NCBI GenBank assembly: GCA_030737875.1
Contig: CM060922.1
Coordinates: forward strand, 300,009,456 to 300,073,455
Source: Allium sativum
Lineage: Eukaryota > Streptophyta > Magnoliopsida > Asparagales > Amaryllidaceae
Direction of reading: 5' to 3'
Length of the DNA: 64,000 nucleotides
The position numbers and the translations under genes were made by a program. The notes under the pieces were generated by a model. It was not told the origin of the DNA. It worked only from the letters and a program-made list of their open reading frames with translations, and ran no database searches. This document shows, in pieces, positions 46,061 through 57,700 of the stretch (position 1 is its first letter; each line of letters opens with the position of its first letter).

Positions 46061-48430
46061 ATGGCCGAGAATCTTAATTTTCCGGAGGGCGTGACGGTAC
46101 CAGTATGGTATAGGAGATTGATGGAGGCTAGGGCCACCACTGCGGGTCCAGCAAATGTTCCTCCACCAACCGTAGCACCCGATCTTCCTCCTCCCCCTCC
46201 TCCTCGCACGGATACTTTTGCTAAGACTTGCAAGGAATTTAAAGCTATGGGAGGGAAACCTTTTCAAGGATCTGAAACCTTTGTGGAGGCTAGAGATTGG
46301 CTTAAAGAGGTGGAAGAGTTGATAGATATCTTTGAGATGGAAGAAGGGAAGAAAGTCAAGTTGGCTGCTTGGTTAATAAAGGGAGAGGCCTCATTCTGGT
46401 GGGAGGTCACTAATGGAGAACGCCCCGTTGACTCTTGGGCGGATTTTAGGCAAAGATTTGTGGCAAAGTTTCTCTCAAGGGCGGAGGAAAACTTGTATAT
46501 GGAAAGATTCTTGACTCTAAAGCAAGGGAATCTCTCGGTGAAGGAATATGTCAACAAGTTTAATCAATTGGCAAGGTTTGGCCTAGACATGGTGAATACA
46601 CCGGAGAAGAAGGCTTTGAGGTTCGTGAATGGCTTGAATGAACCGATGCATGGGTTGGCTATGACTCATATCCCTATGGGGGCCACTTTTGAGAAGCTAG
46701 TTGACATGGCACTCATGTATGAAGAAGAGAAGGGTCCCAATGCTAATAGGGCACCCGAGAAGAAGGGAGATCAAAAGAGACCTCAGCAACAACAACAAAG
46801 CAAAGGTGGGAAAGGCAACGGTGGCAAGGGCAAGAAGAAGAAGTGTTTCAATTGTGGGACACCTGGCCACCTAAGCAAGGATTGTCGCAAGAAGAAGAAG
46901 ACTGGCTGCTTCCACTATGGCGAAGCAGGGCATTTAGTGAAGGATTGCCCTAAGAAGGGGCAAAGGACGGGATCTACCTCAGGAGCACAGGTGCAAGCTC
47001 TTATGGCACCAAGTCAGGCTAGGGGGCAAGTACAGGCTCTCGCGGTTCCACCGATTCAGGAGAGAGGTAGAACTATTTCCGTTGAAAGTCTGGTTTTTCT
47101 ATTTGATCATCCTGTCCGTACATTGTTTGATTCAGGCGCATCGCATTCGTTTATCTCATCATCATTAGTTGAGTCACTGCACCTAGACACCAGTCTGGTA
47201 GATGATCCCTTGGTTGTTTCAAACCCAATTGGGGGCTCCACTTATTTGTCCATGATATGTTTGGGTTTGAAGATTTCTATACTTAGCATTGAGTTTAGAT
47301 GTGATGCTTTTGTGTTGGGCTTCACGGGCTATGGGTTGATTTTGGGCATGGACTGGTTATCCAGTAATGGTGCCGTTCTTGATTGCGAAAGGAGAGTTGT
47401 TAGGCTCATGACCCGCTTGGGTAACACTCTCGAGATTTCTTGTAATCCCAAGGACTTTGCTATGCTAAGTTATCTTGAATCGCTTGACGCTTCGGTCGAG
47501 AGTTTGCAATCTGTTAGAGTGGTCCGGGAATATCCGGATGTGTTTGAGGAGGTGAAGGGCTTACCTCCGAAGCGGGAGATTGACTTCCGAATATATCTGG
47601 TGGATAATGCTAAACCGGTATCTTTACCAGTGCGCCACATGGCTCCTCGCGAGAGGAGGGAACTCCATAAGCAAGTAGGGGAGTTGCTTGAGAAGGGGTT
47701 CATAAGACGGAGCATATCGGAGTGGGGTGCTCCAGTAGTATTTGCTACGAAGGCGGATGGGTCCCTCAGACTTTGTGTAGACTATAGAGAATTCAACAAG
47801 CTCACAAAGAAGAATAGACACCCATTGCCGAGGATTGATGATCTTTTCGATCAGTTGGTTGGCGCTTCGGTATTTTCTCAGTTGGACTTAGCCACGGGGT
47901 TTCATCAGTTGAGGGTGGCTGAGGATAGCATAGACAAGACTGCCTTTAGGACTCCTGATGGTTTCTATGAGTGGCTAGTGATGCCATTTGGGTTGATGAA
48001 CGCCCCTGCATACTTTGTTGATTTGATGAGTAGGGTGTTCAGGGAGTTCCTTAATAAATTCGTGGTGGTCTTTGTGGATGATATCTTAGTATTTTCTAAG
48101 AGTGAAGAAGAGCATGCCCTACATCTTGGGGAGGTATTGAAGACTCTTCGAGCACATAGCCTTAAGGCTAAATTCTCTAAATGTCACTTCTGGCGGAAAG
48201 AGGTGCGGTTCTTGGGGCACGTGGTCTCCAAGGAAGGGATAGCTGTGGATCCCGCGAAGGTAGTATCAATTCAGGATTGGAAGGTTCCGAAAAATGCTAC
48301 CGAAGTAAGAAGTTTCTTGGGGTTGGCGGGTTATTATAGGAAGTTTATCAAAGACTTCGCGAAGATATCAGCCCCATTTAACCCGCTTAACAAAGAAGAA
48401 TCTTGTTTTCACATGGGACGTAGATTGTGA
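46061..48430 (+). pseudogene. Chromovirus Y gag-pol, first frame: gag, protease, reverse transcriptase
   Basis: ATG 46061 opens 789 codons. The gag domain (Retrotrans_gag) covers residues about 80-190 ([38 protein letters not shown]). Two zinc knuckles follow at about 261 and 283. The first, [14 protein letters not shown], is intact. The second reads [14 protein letters not shown], with Tyr in place of its second cysteine. The aspartic protease motif [12 protein letters not shown] is at about 354. Reverse transcriptase spans about 500-740, with [20 protein letters not shown] and catalytic [10 protein letters not shown] (about 670). The frame is lost at about 48390-48410, in the connection before RNase H, by a small indel; homology continues one frame over. 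Start chosen as the first ATG upstream of the gag domain. Confidence 0.92.
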
Positions 48431-50453
48431 TGATGCGTTCCGACGGTTAAAGAGAGCTTTAACCACCGCTCCAGTTTTAGTGTTGCCAGATGGGAGCAAG
48501 CCATTTGTTGTCTATACCGATGCCTGTGGGACAGGACTTGGCGCAGTCTTAATGCAAGAGGGAAGGGTAATAGCCTATGGTGGAAGGCAGTTGAGGGCAC
48601 ATGAGAAAAATTACCCTACCCATCATCTAGAGCTGGCCGCTATTGTTTTTGCGCTTAAGATTTGGCATCATTATCTTCTTGGTGAGAGATTCGAGTTGTT
48701 CACTGACCACAAATCATTGAAGTACTTGTTTTCTCAGAAGGATTTGAATCTGAGACAGCAAAGGTGGATGGAGTTTTTAGCATCCTATGATTTCGAGATA
48801 GCGTATACCCCTGGCAAGGGTAACGTGGTGGCGGACGCCTTGAGTAGGAAGAGGTTGTCCTTGAATCCATTGTTCGTGGAACGACGAAGCTTGGAATTTA
48901 TCTCGATGTTTGATTTCAGACCTTCCATTGACTATGTACCCGGTTTGCTAGCTTCTTTGGAAGTTAGACCTACTCTTTTGGGGCGGATTGGAGAAGCACA
49001 GAGGGGCGACCCACAGTTGGTTGAGTTAGTAGAGAAGCTCATAAGGGGGGAGTCGTACAGCCATTTGAGTAGGTACACCCTAGACGATAGGGGGTGCTTG
49101 CGCAGAGACGGTAGACTTTGTGTACCGCAAGACGAGGGTTTGAGGAAGGATATTCTTGATGATGCACACCGTTCTAGGATGACCATTCATCCCGGTGGGG
49201 ACAAGATGTACCGAGACATGAAGAGGGTTTTCTTCTGGGCCGGTATGAAGAAAGATGTAGCCGAGTATGTCGCTCGATGCTTGGTGTGCCAACAAGTAAA
49301 GGCGGAGCAAAAGAAACCAGGTGGGTTGCTTCACCCATTGGAAGTTCCGCAATGGAAGTGGGATAGCGTCTCGATGGATTTTATTGACGGGTTACCCAGA
49401 TCGAGGAAGGGTAATACAGGAATTTGGGTGGTGGTAGACAGACTTACTAAGAGCGCCCATTTCATACCTGTGAAGAGCAAGAGGACCGCTCCATGGCTAG
49501 CTTCAGTATATCTTCGAGAGATAGTTCGATTGCATGGGGTACCCTCTAGCATAGTGAGTGATCGAGATCCTATCTTCACTAGCGAGTTCTGGAGAAGTTT
49601 GCAAGAAGCAGTGGGGACTCAATTGTGTCTGAGCACCGCATATCATCCTCAGACAGACGGCCAGACTGAGAGGGTGAATCGTGTTTTAGAAGACCTTTTG
49701 AGGCTTTGTATCCTAGATTTTGGAGGTACATGGGAAGAGCATCTTCCATTGGTGGAGTTCGCATATAATAACAGCTTTCAGTCCAGTATTGGTATGGCTC
49801 CTTTCGAAGCTCTCTATGGAAGGCCTTGTCGATCACCTACATGTTGGTGGGAATCTACGGACAAGATCTTGCTTGGGCCTGATATGGTTAGGGAGACTTC
49901 TGAGAAGATTGACTTGATTCGAAGAAGGATGAAAGCAGCGCAGGATAGGCAAAAATCTTATGCGGACAAGAGAAGGACTGATCTTGAGTTTGAGGTTGGG
50001 GATATGGTTTTTGTTAAGGTATCCCCGTTGTGAAATGTTGTTCGCTTCGGATCCGTTGGGAAGTTAGCACCGAGGTTTGTTAGGCCGTTTCCTATCAAGG
50101 AAAGGATTGGACGGATGGCATATAGGGTGGAGTTGCCCGACAGACTTAGTCGTGTTCATGATGTATTCCATGTATCACATCTGAGGAAGTGCTTACATGA
50201 GACCGCAGAGGTGGTAGAGCCGAGTTTGCTTAGAGATGTAGAGGTTGAGCGTGATGCGACGATTTGACGAGCTCCTACTCGCATCCTTGGGTCAGAGACT
50301 AGGAAATTGAGGAATCGAGAGGTTCAGCTAGTCAAAGTGCAATGGGGAGAAGATGAGAGCAACGCAACTTGGGAGACGGAAGCGAAGATGCGTTCATTGT
50401 ACCCATTTCTTTTCGAGGGTATGTCTTTACTTTCTCCTTTATCGCTTGTCTAG
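48405..50453 (+). pseudogene. Chromovirus Y pol, second frame: RNase H, integrase, chromodomain-like tail
   Basis: Continues after the frameshift. RNase H residues: YTDACGTGLGAVL (about 48513), HHLELAAIVFAL, FTDHKSLKYLF and VADALSRK. The integrase zinc region HRSRMTIHPGG...CLVCQQVK lies at about 49169-49300. The D,D,E core has DFIDGLPRS (49378), VSDRDPIFTSEFW (49555) and DGQTERVNRVLEDLLR (about 49660). The frame has TGA at 50031-50033 within the conserved KVSPL-NVVRFG stretch and another TGA at 50265-50267. After these the tail reads VQLVKVQWGEDESNATWETE and ends at TAG 50451, a chromodomain-like segment expected to steer insertion to heterochromatin. Three lesions inactivate the polyprotein. 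Confidence 0.92.
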
Positions 50454-51005
50454 TACTTATCTTGTCTTTGGTATGTCCTCTCGTTAGTACCTTTGACCTT
50501 TAGATAGGGTAAACCTATGGTTGAAACATGTGTTTGAGACATGTTATGGTTGATGGATGCAAGTGGATGCAAGTGTTTGCTAGTGGTTGCTCGTGGATGC
50601 ATATACACACACTCTAGGCACTAGATCGGCTCAGTCACTTCATATTGCATATTGCATAAAATGGTGTGTAGGAAGATATATTTATGGATGTATAATGGTT
50701 GTGTTATCACATGGATGATGCATTTTGGTGAATGATTGTGCACTCATGTAGATATTGTATGTGTCGATAGGGTTCTCTCGCATACATAATGGATGCATGG
50801 CACTATCATGGTTTGCATATGTTCATACATTAGATAGGGAACATATACACACACTTTTTGCATATGCTCATACATCATTAGAAACTGTTTAAGGACAATG
50901 GATGCCCGTGGTTGATGATTTGAGTAGATGGTTGTTTGGATGGTAGGATATGCATTCTCCTTAGCTTAGAGATTTCGGGGACGAAATCCTTTAAGGAGGG
51001 GAGAA
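50454..51005 (+). other. Chromovirus Y 3' untranslated internal region and polypurine tract
   Basis: No coding. It contains repeats of GGATGCA and of CATACACACACT. It ends with the box TTCGGGGACGAAATCC at about 50973 and the purine tract GGAGGGGAGAA immediately before the 3' LTR. The same box, as CGGGGATGAAAAG, precedes the purine tract of the long-LTR elements. Confidence 0.75.
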
Positions 51006-54000
51006 TGTAACACCCCGAATTTTAGTTAATACTAAAATTCACTAATTACAGGATAAATAATCTCAGACATGGGAAGTGGGGGTAACGGGCTGCGTTATTG
51101 CGTTCGTCTCGGAAAAATACGCGTAATAGAGTCCGAGTTTTCGAGAATCGGAGTCCGTATGGCCCGGTTATGGCCCAAAGAAGTTTGCAGAAAATTTAGA
51201 GCTAAAAACAGATTTAGAAACTTAAATTCAGATTTTAAATTAGAACCAGCGGGGCCAGGCGGGAAGATTCCCGCCCTAAGCATGTCGAAAGGGCTGTCGA
51301 CAGGCCTGTCGACAGGGGTGTCGACTTGCCTGTCGACTTGCCTGTCGACACGGCGTGTCGAACCAGGGTGCTTGGGTGCACCAGATCTGGTTTTCTGGCT
51401 AGGGCTGGGCTGGGTTCTAGAGATTTCCTAAATCTAACGGACCTAATCTAATTTAGGGTTAATCTAAGGGCCTAAAACACTCTCCTAATCTATAAATACA
51501 CCCTAAACCTACCTTAATCCATACTAAAAATAGAAATGAAGGCCTCATGCCGCCAAATTAAATCCTAGAAGGAGTCTTCACTAATCTAAGAAGGAAGTTG
51601 CAAGCTAATCCCTCTCAAATCATTCTCTAATCATCACCATCTTCATATTTAGCAACTAATTCCACTTCATAAGTTGGTTAATTTTGGGTTTGGTGAGTTT
51701 CTATCACTTTAACATCAATTGTTAAAGTAAGTAGATTGGGTGTAATGAGACTTATGGTCTTAGATGCGGATTAGTGAGTTTGAATCACTTGTAATGATAT
51801 GCTATTCCATGTTTTTCTATGTATATGCATAATTAATAAGTGAGTTTATGCATGTTTGATAAGTTGGTTTATGCATGCTTAACAAGTTGGTTTATGCATA
51901 TTTAACAAGTGGATTTATGCATGTTTAATATGTGGGTTTATGCATATTTAATAAGTGGATTTATGCATGTTTAACAAAGTGAGTTATGCAAGTTCATATG
52001 CAAGTTATGTATATGTTTAAATGCAAGTTTAACATGATTAGCAAGTTATGAATGCTTACGCAAGTATATGAATGCTTATGCAAGATATGTATATGCTTAA
52101 ATGCAAGTTTAACATGATATGCAAGTCATGCATGCTTATGCAAGTATGTGAATGTTTATGCAAGTATGTGAATGCTTATGCAAGTATGTAAATGCTTATG
52201 CAAGTATGTGAATGCTTATGCAAGTTATGTGTATGCTTAAATGCATGTTTAACATGTTATGCAAGTTATGAGAATGCTTATAGGCAAGTTCAACATGTTA
52301 TGCAAGATATGTGTATGATAATATGCAAGCTCATATGTCATATGTTATGCAAATCATGTGTGTGATAATATGCAAGTTTGGGTTATATGTAGTTGGGTTA
52401 ATATATGCTCATATATGCAAGTTGACATCCTCTAAACCCATGACAAAGTTGTATGCTAAACCCATGATATTTGTGATGATCTTCCCCTTATTTATGTCAT
52501 GAAATGAGAACGATTTACGTGGGGAACGATGGGGTTGGTAAATATGTTAATAAAAGTATGATTGGGTATGATTAAGCATACCATAAAAATAAATTACCAT
52601 AAGTGGGAATTTACCTATTGAGTTAGGTCTACCCCATGGGAATTTACCTATTGAGTTAGGTCTACCCATGTTATGGAAAACTTGATATTAATTAGGGATA
52701 ATTAATATGGGGTGATTAATTAGGTGTAATTAATCGACTAAGACACGAGGTTGGACTCATTTGTAGTGTAAAACTGCCTGGACCCGACCGGCTTAACCAG
52801 TTGCTACAAATGTCAGCCCAATGTGAGAGGTCTTAGCCATAAATTAAATACGTGATTAAAGTAAAGACACGAGGTTAGGCTTTGTTATGACGTAAGACTG
52901 CCCGGACTCTACCGGCTTAACCAGACGGTCATAACAGCCAGTCTAATGTGGGAGGTCTTTATGAGAGATCACGGTCTTAATTAATTAAGAAACACTTAAC
53001 CATATTAGCATGTAGTGGGACATGAGGGGTTAAGTGGGTGCCTTGGGTGGCATGTGGAAATTTTGTGGTTGCCTTGGGTGGCATGTGGAATCTAGTGGGT
53101 TGCCTTGGGTGGCAATAGAAAATACGATTAGAATACTTAACCAAGTGGAAACATGTAATTAAACATGATTAAAGGGTTAAGTGGGATACACTAGATATAT
53201 GACAAGCTTAGGTGGGTAGCTTGTGGGGGCCCATTTAAACCAATATCCCAAACGTATCTTTGTGGGCTCGACCCATGTCAAGTGACGAGACACGCATATT
53301 GGGCTTGATTATAAGAGGCCAAAACGGGTTAGCGGTGGCAACGCAAGTCCAACGGGTTTCATATGCGTGTGTGGGCCCGGGCTGGTAGATAAGCCGTTGT
53401 TGCATCGGGTTGATATAAAGCCGTGCACCGTTGATAGTATTGGGTAGCCACTTTAGGGGAGTGATACACCCCACTGTGGGACCAGCACGGGTATCTACGG
53501 TAGGGAGCCGATCGATGGGGAGTAGTGGGTACACCTAATGAAGATAGGGGCAGACGACACCTATGTAGGGGTACACGAAACTACTGGGTAAGAATTACTG
53601 AGTACACCTAGTGGAGATAGGGGCAGACGGCACCTATGTAGTGGGCTAGGGGTACATGAAACTACTGGGGAAATTTTCTAAGTCCTTGGAAGGGATCAAC
53701 CTTTAAGTAGGAATGACTGGTGTGGTGCAGTTAGTAATTATCCTTGGGTGGGTAGATGCGTCCTTACGGTTATCTTAGTTTATCCTAAGTCTACCAAGCT
53801 GCTTAGTGTAGCCATTCATCCCCAGATATTACCGTAGGTCAAGTTTATGTCTTCTCTGGTTACTTTAATGATGGTATTGTTAAAGTTATAGGACTCACTC
53901 AGACTTATGTCTGACCCCGTTGCTTTTATCTTTTTCCCAACCCTTAGGTCCTACGGTGGATCCTAGCAGTACTGGAGCTTGATCGGATTGCTGTTCCAGT

Positions 54001-54306
54001 CTTTAGGAGCTTGGATAGATGTAAAGCTCCAGTTATTCAGTTATCTTTTCTTTTGTTCTGGCTATTGTATGAGAGAGTGGGATTATGTACTTCTTTATTT
54101 TGACGGATATTGTACTTGACTTTTATCGTGGTTTTATGATGTAACTAGACATGTTTATTTCCGCTGTTATGAAATGATGTTTTAAAATTTCAAGTACTAA
54201 TTATATCTGTCTTGTTGTAATTTTTCTGTTCTATATTCACTAAAATACTCCACCGATGCTATGGCATTCCCTTAGTGAGTGACCATAGCGGGCGTGGGGT
54301 GTTACA
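51006..54306 (+). repeat. 3' LTR of chromovirus Y
   Basis: 3301 bp. It matches the 5' LTR except for scattered substitutions, single-base indels and one extra 12-bp GTCGAC unit (seven units, 51284-51361). Confidence 0.93.
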
Positions 54307-54783
54307 AAGACTGTCCGCTGAAGAAAAGGGCGCCTCAGGCAAAGGTGTATGCCATCAAGAATGAACCATCTAGCTCTCAGAATGTGAAGTGGAAGGGAGT
54401 GCTGGAAGGTACTTTACAATTTAAAGGAATTTACCTCCGAGTTTTGTTTGACACTGGCGCTTCATACATTTTTATTTCTTCAAAAACTGTAGACCAATTT
54501 AACCTTAAGCCGATTATTTCCCCAAACCCAATTTGTGTATCAAATCCTATTGGTGATAAAACTGAGTTAAAAATGTGTTGTGAGGATATAGCACTGTTAT
54601 ATCTCTCACATTCCTTTCAGTTCGATTTCTATGTCCTAGATTTCAAAAGTTTTAATTTTATTCTCGGATTGGACTGGCTGAGCGAGTTCCAAGCCAAGAT
54701 AAAATGTGATAAAGAAACCCTAACCTTGATAACCAGTTTAGACCATAAAGCTAGAATACCTTGTGGAAAACCCAGTATTCACA
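54307..54783 (+). pseudogene. Ty3 element Z, protease part
   Basis: Resumes the gag reading interrupted at 42576 with DCPLKKRAPQAKVYAIKNEP, then the aspartic protease core: VLFDTGASYIFISS, NPICVSNPIGD and FILGLDWLSEF. This is the gag-protease junction of a Ty3 element. The reading ends where the minus-strand long-LTR element begins at 54784; the apparent last two residues come from that LTR. No reverse transcriptase of Z is visible in the window. It is distinct in sequence from Y. Confidence 0.85.
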
Positions 54784-57700
54784 TGTGACGGCAAGGAATT
54801 TCGCTCGGTCCGAACCAGTCGCTAAACCGATCCAGACCGTTCGAGACACCCTATCGTTTGAGAACATGACAAAATAGAACGCAGACGGGAGAACATTTCC
54901 TTGTATATTACAACAATTCCATCAGATTACAAGAATATATAGAGTATAAATGAATATTACACAGAAATATCAGAGATTTTAATTACATTTAAATACATCG
55001 CAGCGGAAAATAATACAATACACAACTAGAAGAGAATATACGGATACAAAGCTTTCCGGATATCATTCCAGCTGTAAACCAGGATCCTGTGAATATAAAT
55101 CTACAAAACCAAAATTACTAGCTGCCCGTGTCAAAATAGGGGCACCCAGAGTTTAGGTTAAAACAATAAACCCCAGGTCAGTCATGTGACTGGTGTGAGA
55201 ACTAAAACAGTTATTGATTCTTTATTTTAAAAGTTTGGTAAATCAAGGGACCACGCCGTATAACACGGAACGGGTTTCCTCCCAAGAATACCAGTGCATA
55301 AAACAAACAGCGCAATGCTAAATAAAGAAAAATGAAGCTGTTATAAGACCCAGGTCCTATCACACAATGCAACGCAAGCCGGGGGATAGGGTTTTCCCTT
55401 ATAACAGCCAAAGAATGCTTAATACGTTTAAAACAAATCATTTGATACTATTATAAGTGCATAGTGTATAAAACAACTTCAAATCATAAGTATCAATCAT
55501 AGGCGACATGAGCGTCCCATGCCACTATGTCGCCACATATAGGTTTACAATCAAAACCACAATGTCGTATTGGAAGTTGGGTTATCATTTATGGTATGAA
55601 CCGAGGCTAGGGGCAAGATCCTCACCGATTCGAGACGCTCTAGTCCGCCCCTCAGGAACAGCCGCAACTGGCCCTTGGATCGTCAGGGCCGGTCCACCGA
55701 TGTGGATTATAATGCCTGAACAATACGTTTCTCCGCCCTTTGGGGCGTAAGCCTGGCCCGTCAGCCGACCAGAAGCATCGGCCGAAACCGATATCACGAG
55801 GCGCCTCGCTTTTCAGCAAGTAATAATAAGCAACATCCACATGAGTCAAACTCGTCAGCCAGTTCAAGCACTGACGCCACTCCTAACTAGAAAGAAAACT
55901 CATGTCCCCCTGAGGTCCGTCTCCCGTTTTTGGTTCATACCGGGTGTGAAACTCGCGAAGTAAACGTTACACAAAGCTACGCCACAAAGGCCTTGCTTCG
56001 ATCATCAACCACAAGACTTTGCTTTTCAACAGAAGCCTTGATCATTTGCCACTTAAGCATGCCACACAGGCGATTCACTCCATGCGATTGATATCCATCA
56101 ATATATAACCCCTGAGCTCGTACGTCTCAGAGAAGGGCGTTAAGCAAGAGAATAAATTCTCCGCCGCCAAACAGATATATATTTAATAGAGATCAATCAC
56201 ACGGACTAAAATCCAATGTCAGACACACAGTCCATTTACAAGTCCGTTCTGGGGCTGAACGAAACCGGAGGCACCTAGTACCCCGCATATCCATTGATCT
56301 CCAAGTACGTCTGGACGATCACCAACTGTTTCCATCTTCTTGGGTGTATAGCCCAATCAAGATCATCAGTAATCACCCAAACGACGTGAAGACCTCCGGT
56401 CTTCGACCATCGTCTTCATCTTCGACTTATCGTCGTATCAGTTATTCAGAATGGGATAAACCCGGTCTTTCCGAATAACTCGCGTATATTATAAACAAGT
56501 GTTACACAAACACAACATACGCCTCATTCCAATTCATCAGTCACTAACCGTAAATTAATCAAGAGAATAATTCCCCAAATATTAACCCCGAAGGCCGAAA
56601 CCAACATCAGATCAATATCCAGAAAACCATTCTTCTTGGCTAACCGACAGTTAGTTTCTAAATTTCACATTCATAGGGAAAGGTTCCCATTAATTTTATC
56701 CAAGATAAATTCCTTGAATTTATTTCTTTAATCTTCTTTTGAATTTCGATTCAACTAGTCGGAATTAACGAACCTTACCGAAGTAATCATTTGTTTTAAT
56801 TTCCCAATCCCAACCTATTCATCCCATGAAGTAAAACGGGTTATACTTCATATCTAACACCACGGTGTTATCGGTAAATTCAATTACCATTTCACGTTCA
56901 AATCTAATTAAAGATTTAACTAACGTCTGGAGCAAAACTGGTGATACTCCATTTCGATTATTTCAATCTAATTAAAGATTCATTAAAACTCCACTTAGTT
57001 TTAATCGCTAACTGGGTTAAAGAATTAGTGTCATTTAAAACACAGTTTACTATAAACCCAAAATTACATTCCATTAATTATCGGGTTAAAGAACGAGTGT
57101 TATTTAAAAACACTGTCCACGATAAACCCAAATATCAATTCAATTCAAATTAAATATTATTTAATTGGTACACTTCATTAAATCTAAATAAAAAGATTTA
57201 ATCTTTTCTCAACTGGGTTCAAGAACAGTGTTAGTGAAGACACCATTCACGACAAACCCAAATCACATTTGATATTCAATATAAGGCTCTGAATAGAAAA
57301 TATATCGGCTTATATTCAATATCAAATTCTATGATTAACAAATGTCGTATTGGAAATAACGATATAAATATATATATATCTTTCAAATTTCCATAACAAC
57401 ATATGTGTAATCACGAATTCCAATATCGAAATATTCCGAAGACAAATTCGATTCAAATCCACTCCAATGCAATCATTGGAAATTCTGGTTATTTTTAAAA
57501 CCCTTTTCAAATTCAATTTATTTATTTAGAAATAAATAGAATTATAATTCTAGTTCAAAACTAGTTCATTTCGATAAAATTCTATTTTTATCTTTTCAAA
57601 TATGGAGTTTTTCATCCCAATTCTTTCTAAATCATTTCTTATGATTTTACACAAATTATTACTATTTTTAATAATTTTATCAAGGCCTGTACAGTCGATT

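Larger units (their letters stand above)
42577..54306 (+). mobile_element. Ty3/chromovirus retrotransposon Y (Tekay/Del type), nearly complete
   Basis: LTRs 42577-45866 (3290 bp) and 51006-54306 (3301 bp) begin TGTAACACCCC and end GGGGTGTTACA, an 11-bp inverted terminus. They are flanked by AAGAC (42572-42576 and 54307-54311). The primer site TGGTATCAGAGC is at 45869-45880 and the purine tract GGAGGGGAGAA at 50995-51005. Gag, protease, reverse transcriptase, RNase H, integrase and a chromodomain-like tail are in Ty3 order within 5.1 kb. By eye the LTRs differ at roughly 27 positions (about 0.8%), so the insertion is recent. One frameshift and two in-frame stops make this copy itself defective. 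Clade assignment rests on the chromodomain-like tail and LTR termini. Confidence 0.93.

Noticed and set aside
55508..55750. 80-codon frame conserved at 63305-63547, as a possible LTR-encoded protein
   Set aside because: Both copies lie in the near-identical LTRs C1 and C2. It is antisense to the element, and the A-type LTRs do not preserve it.
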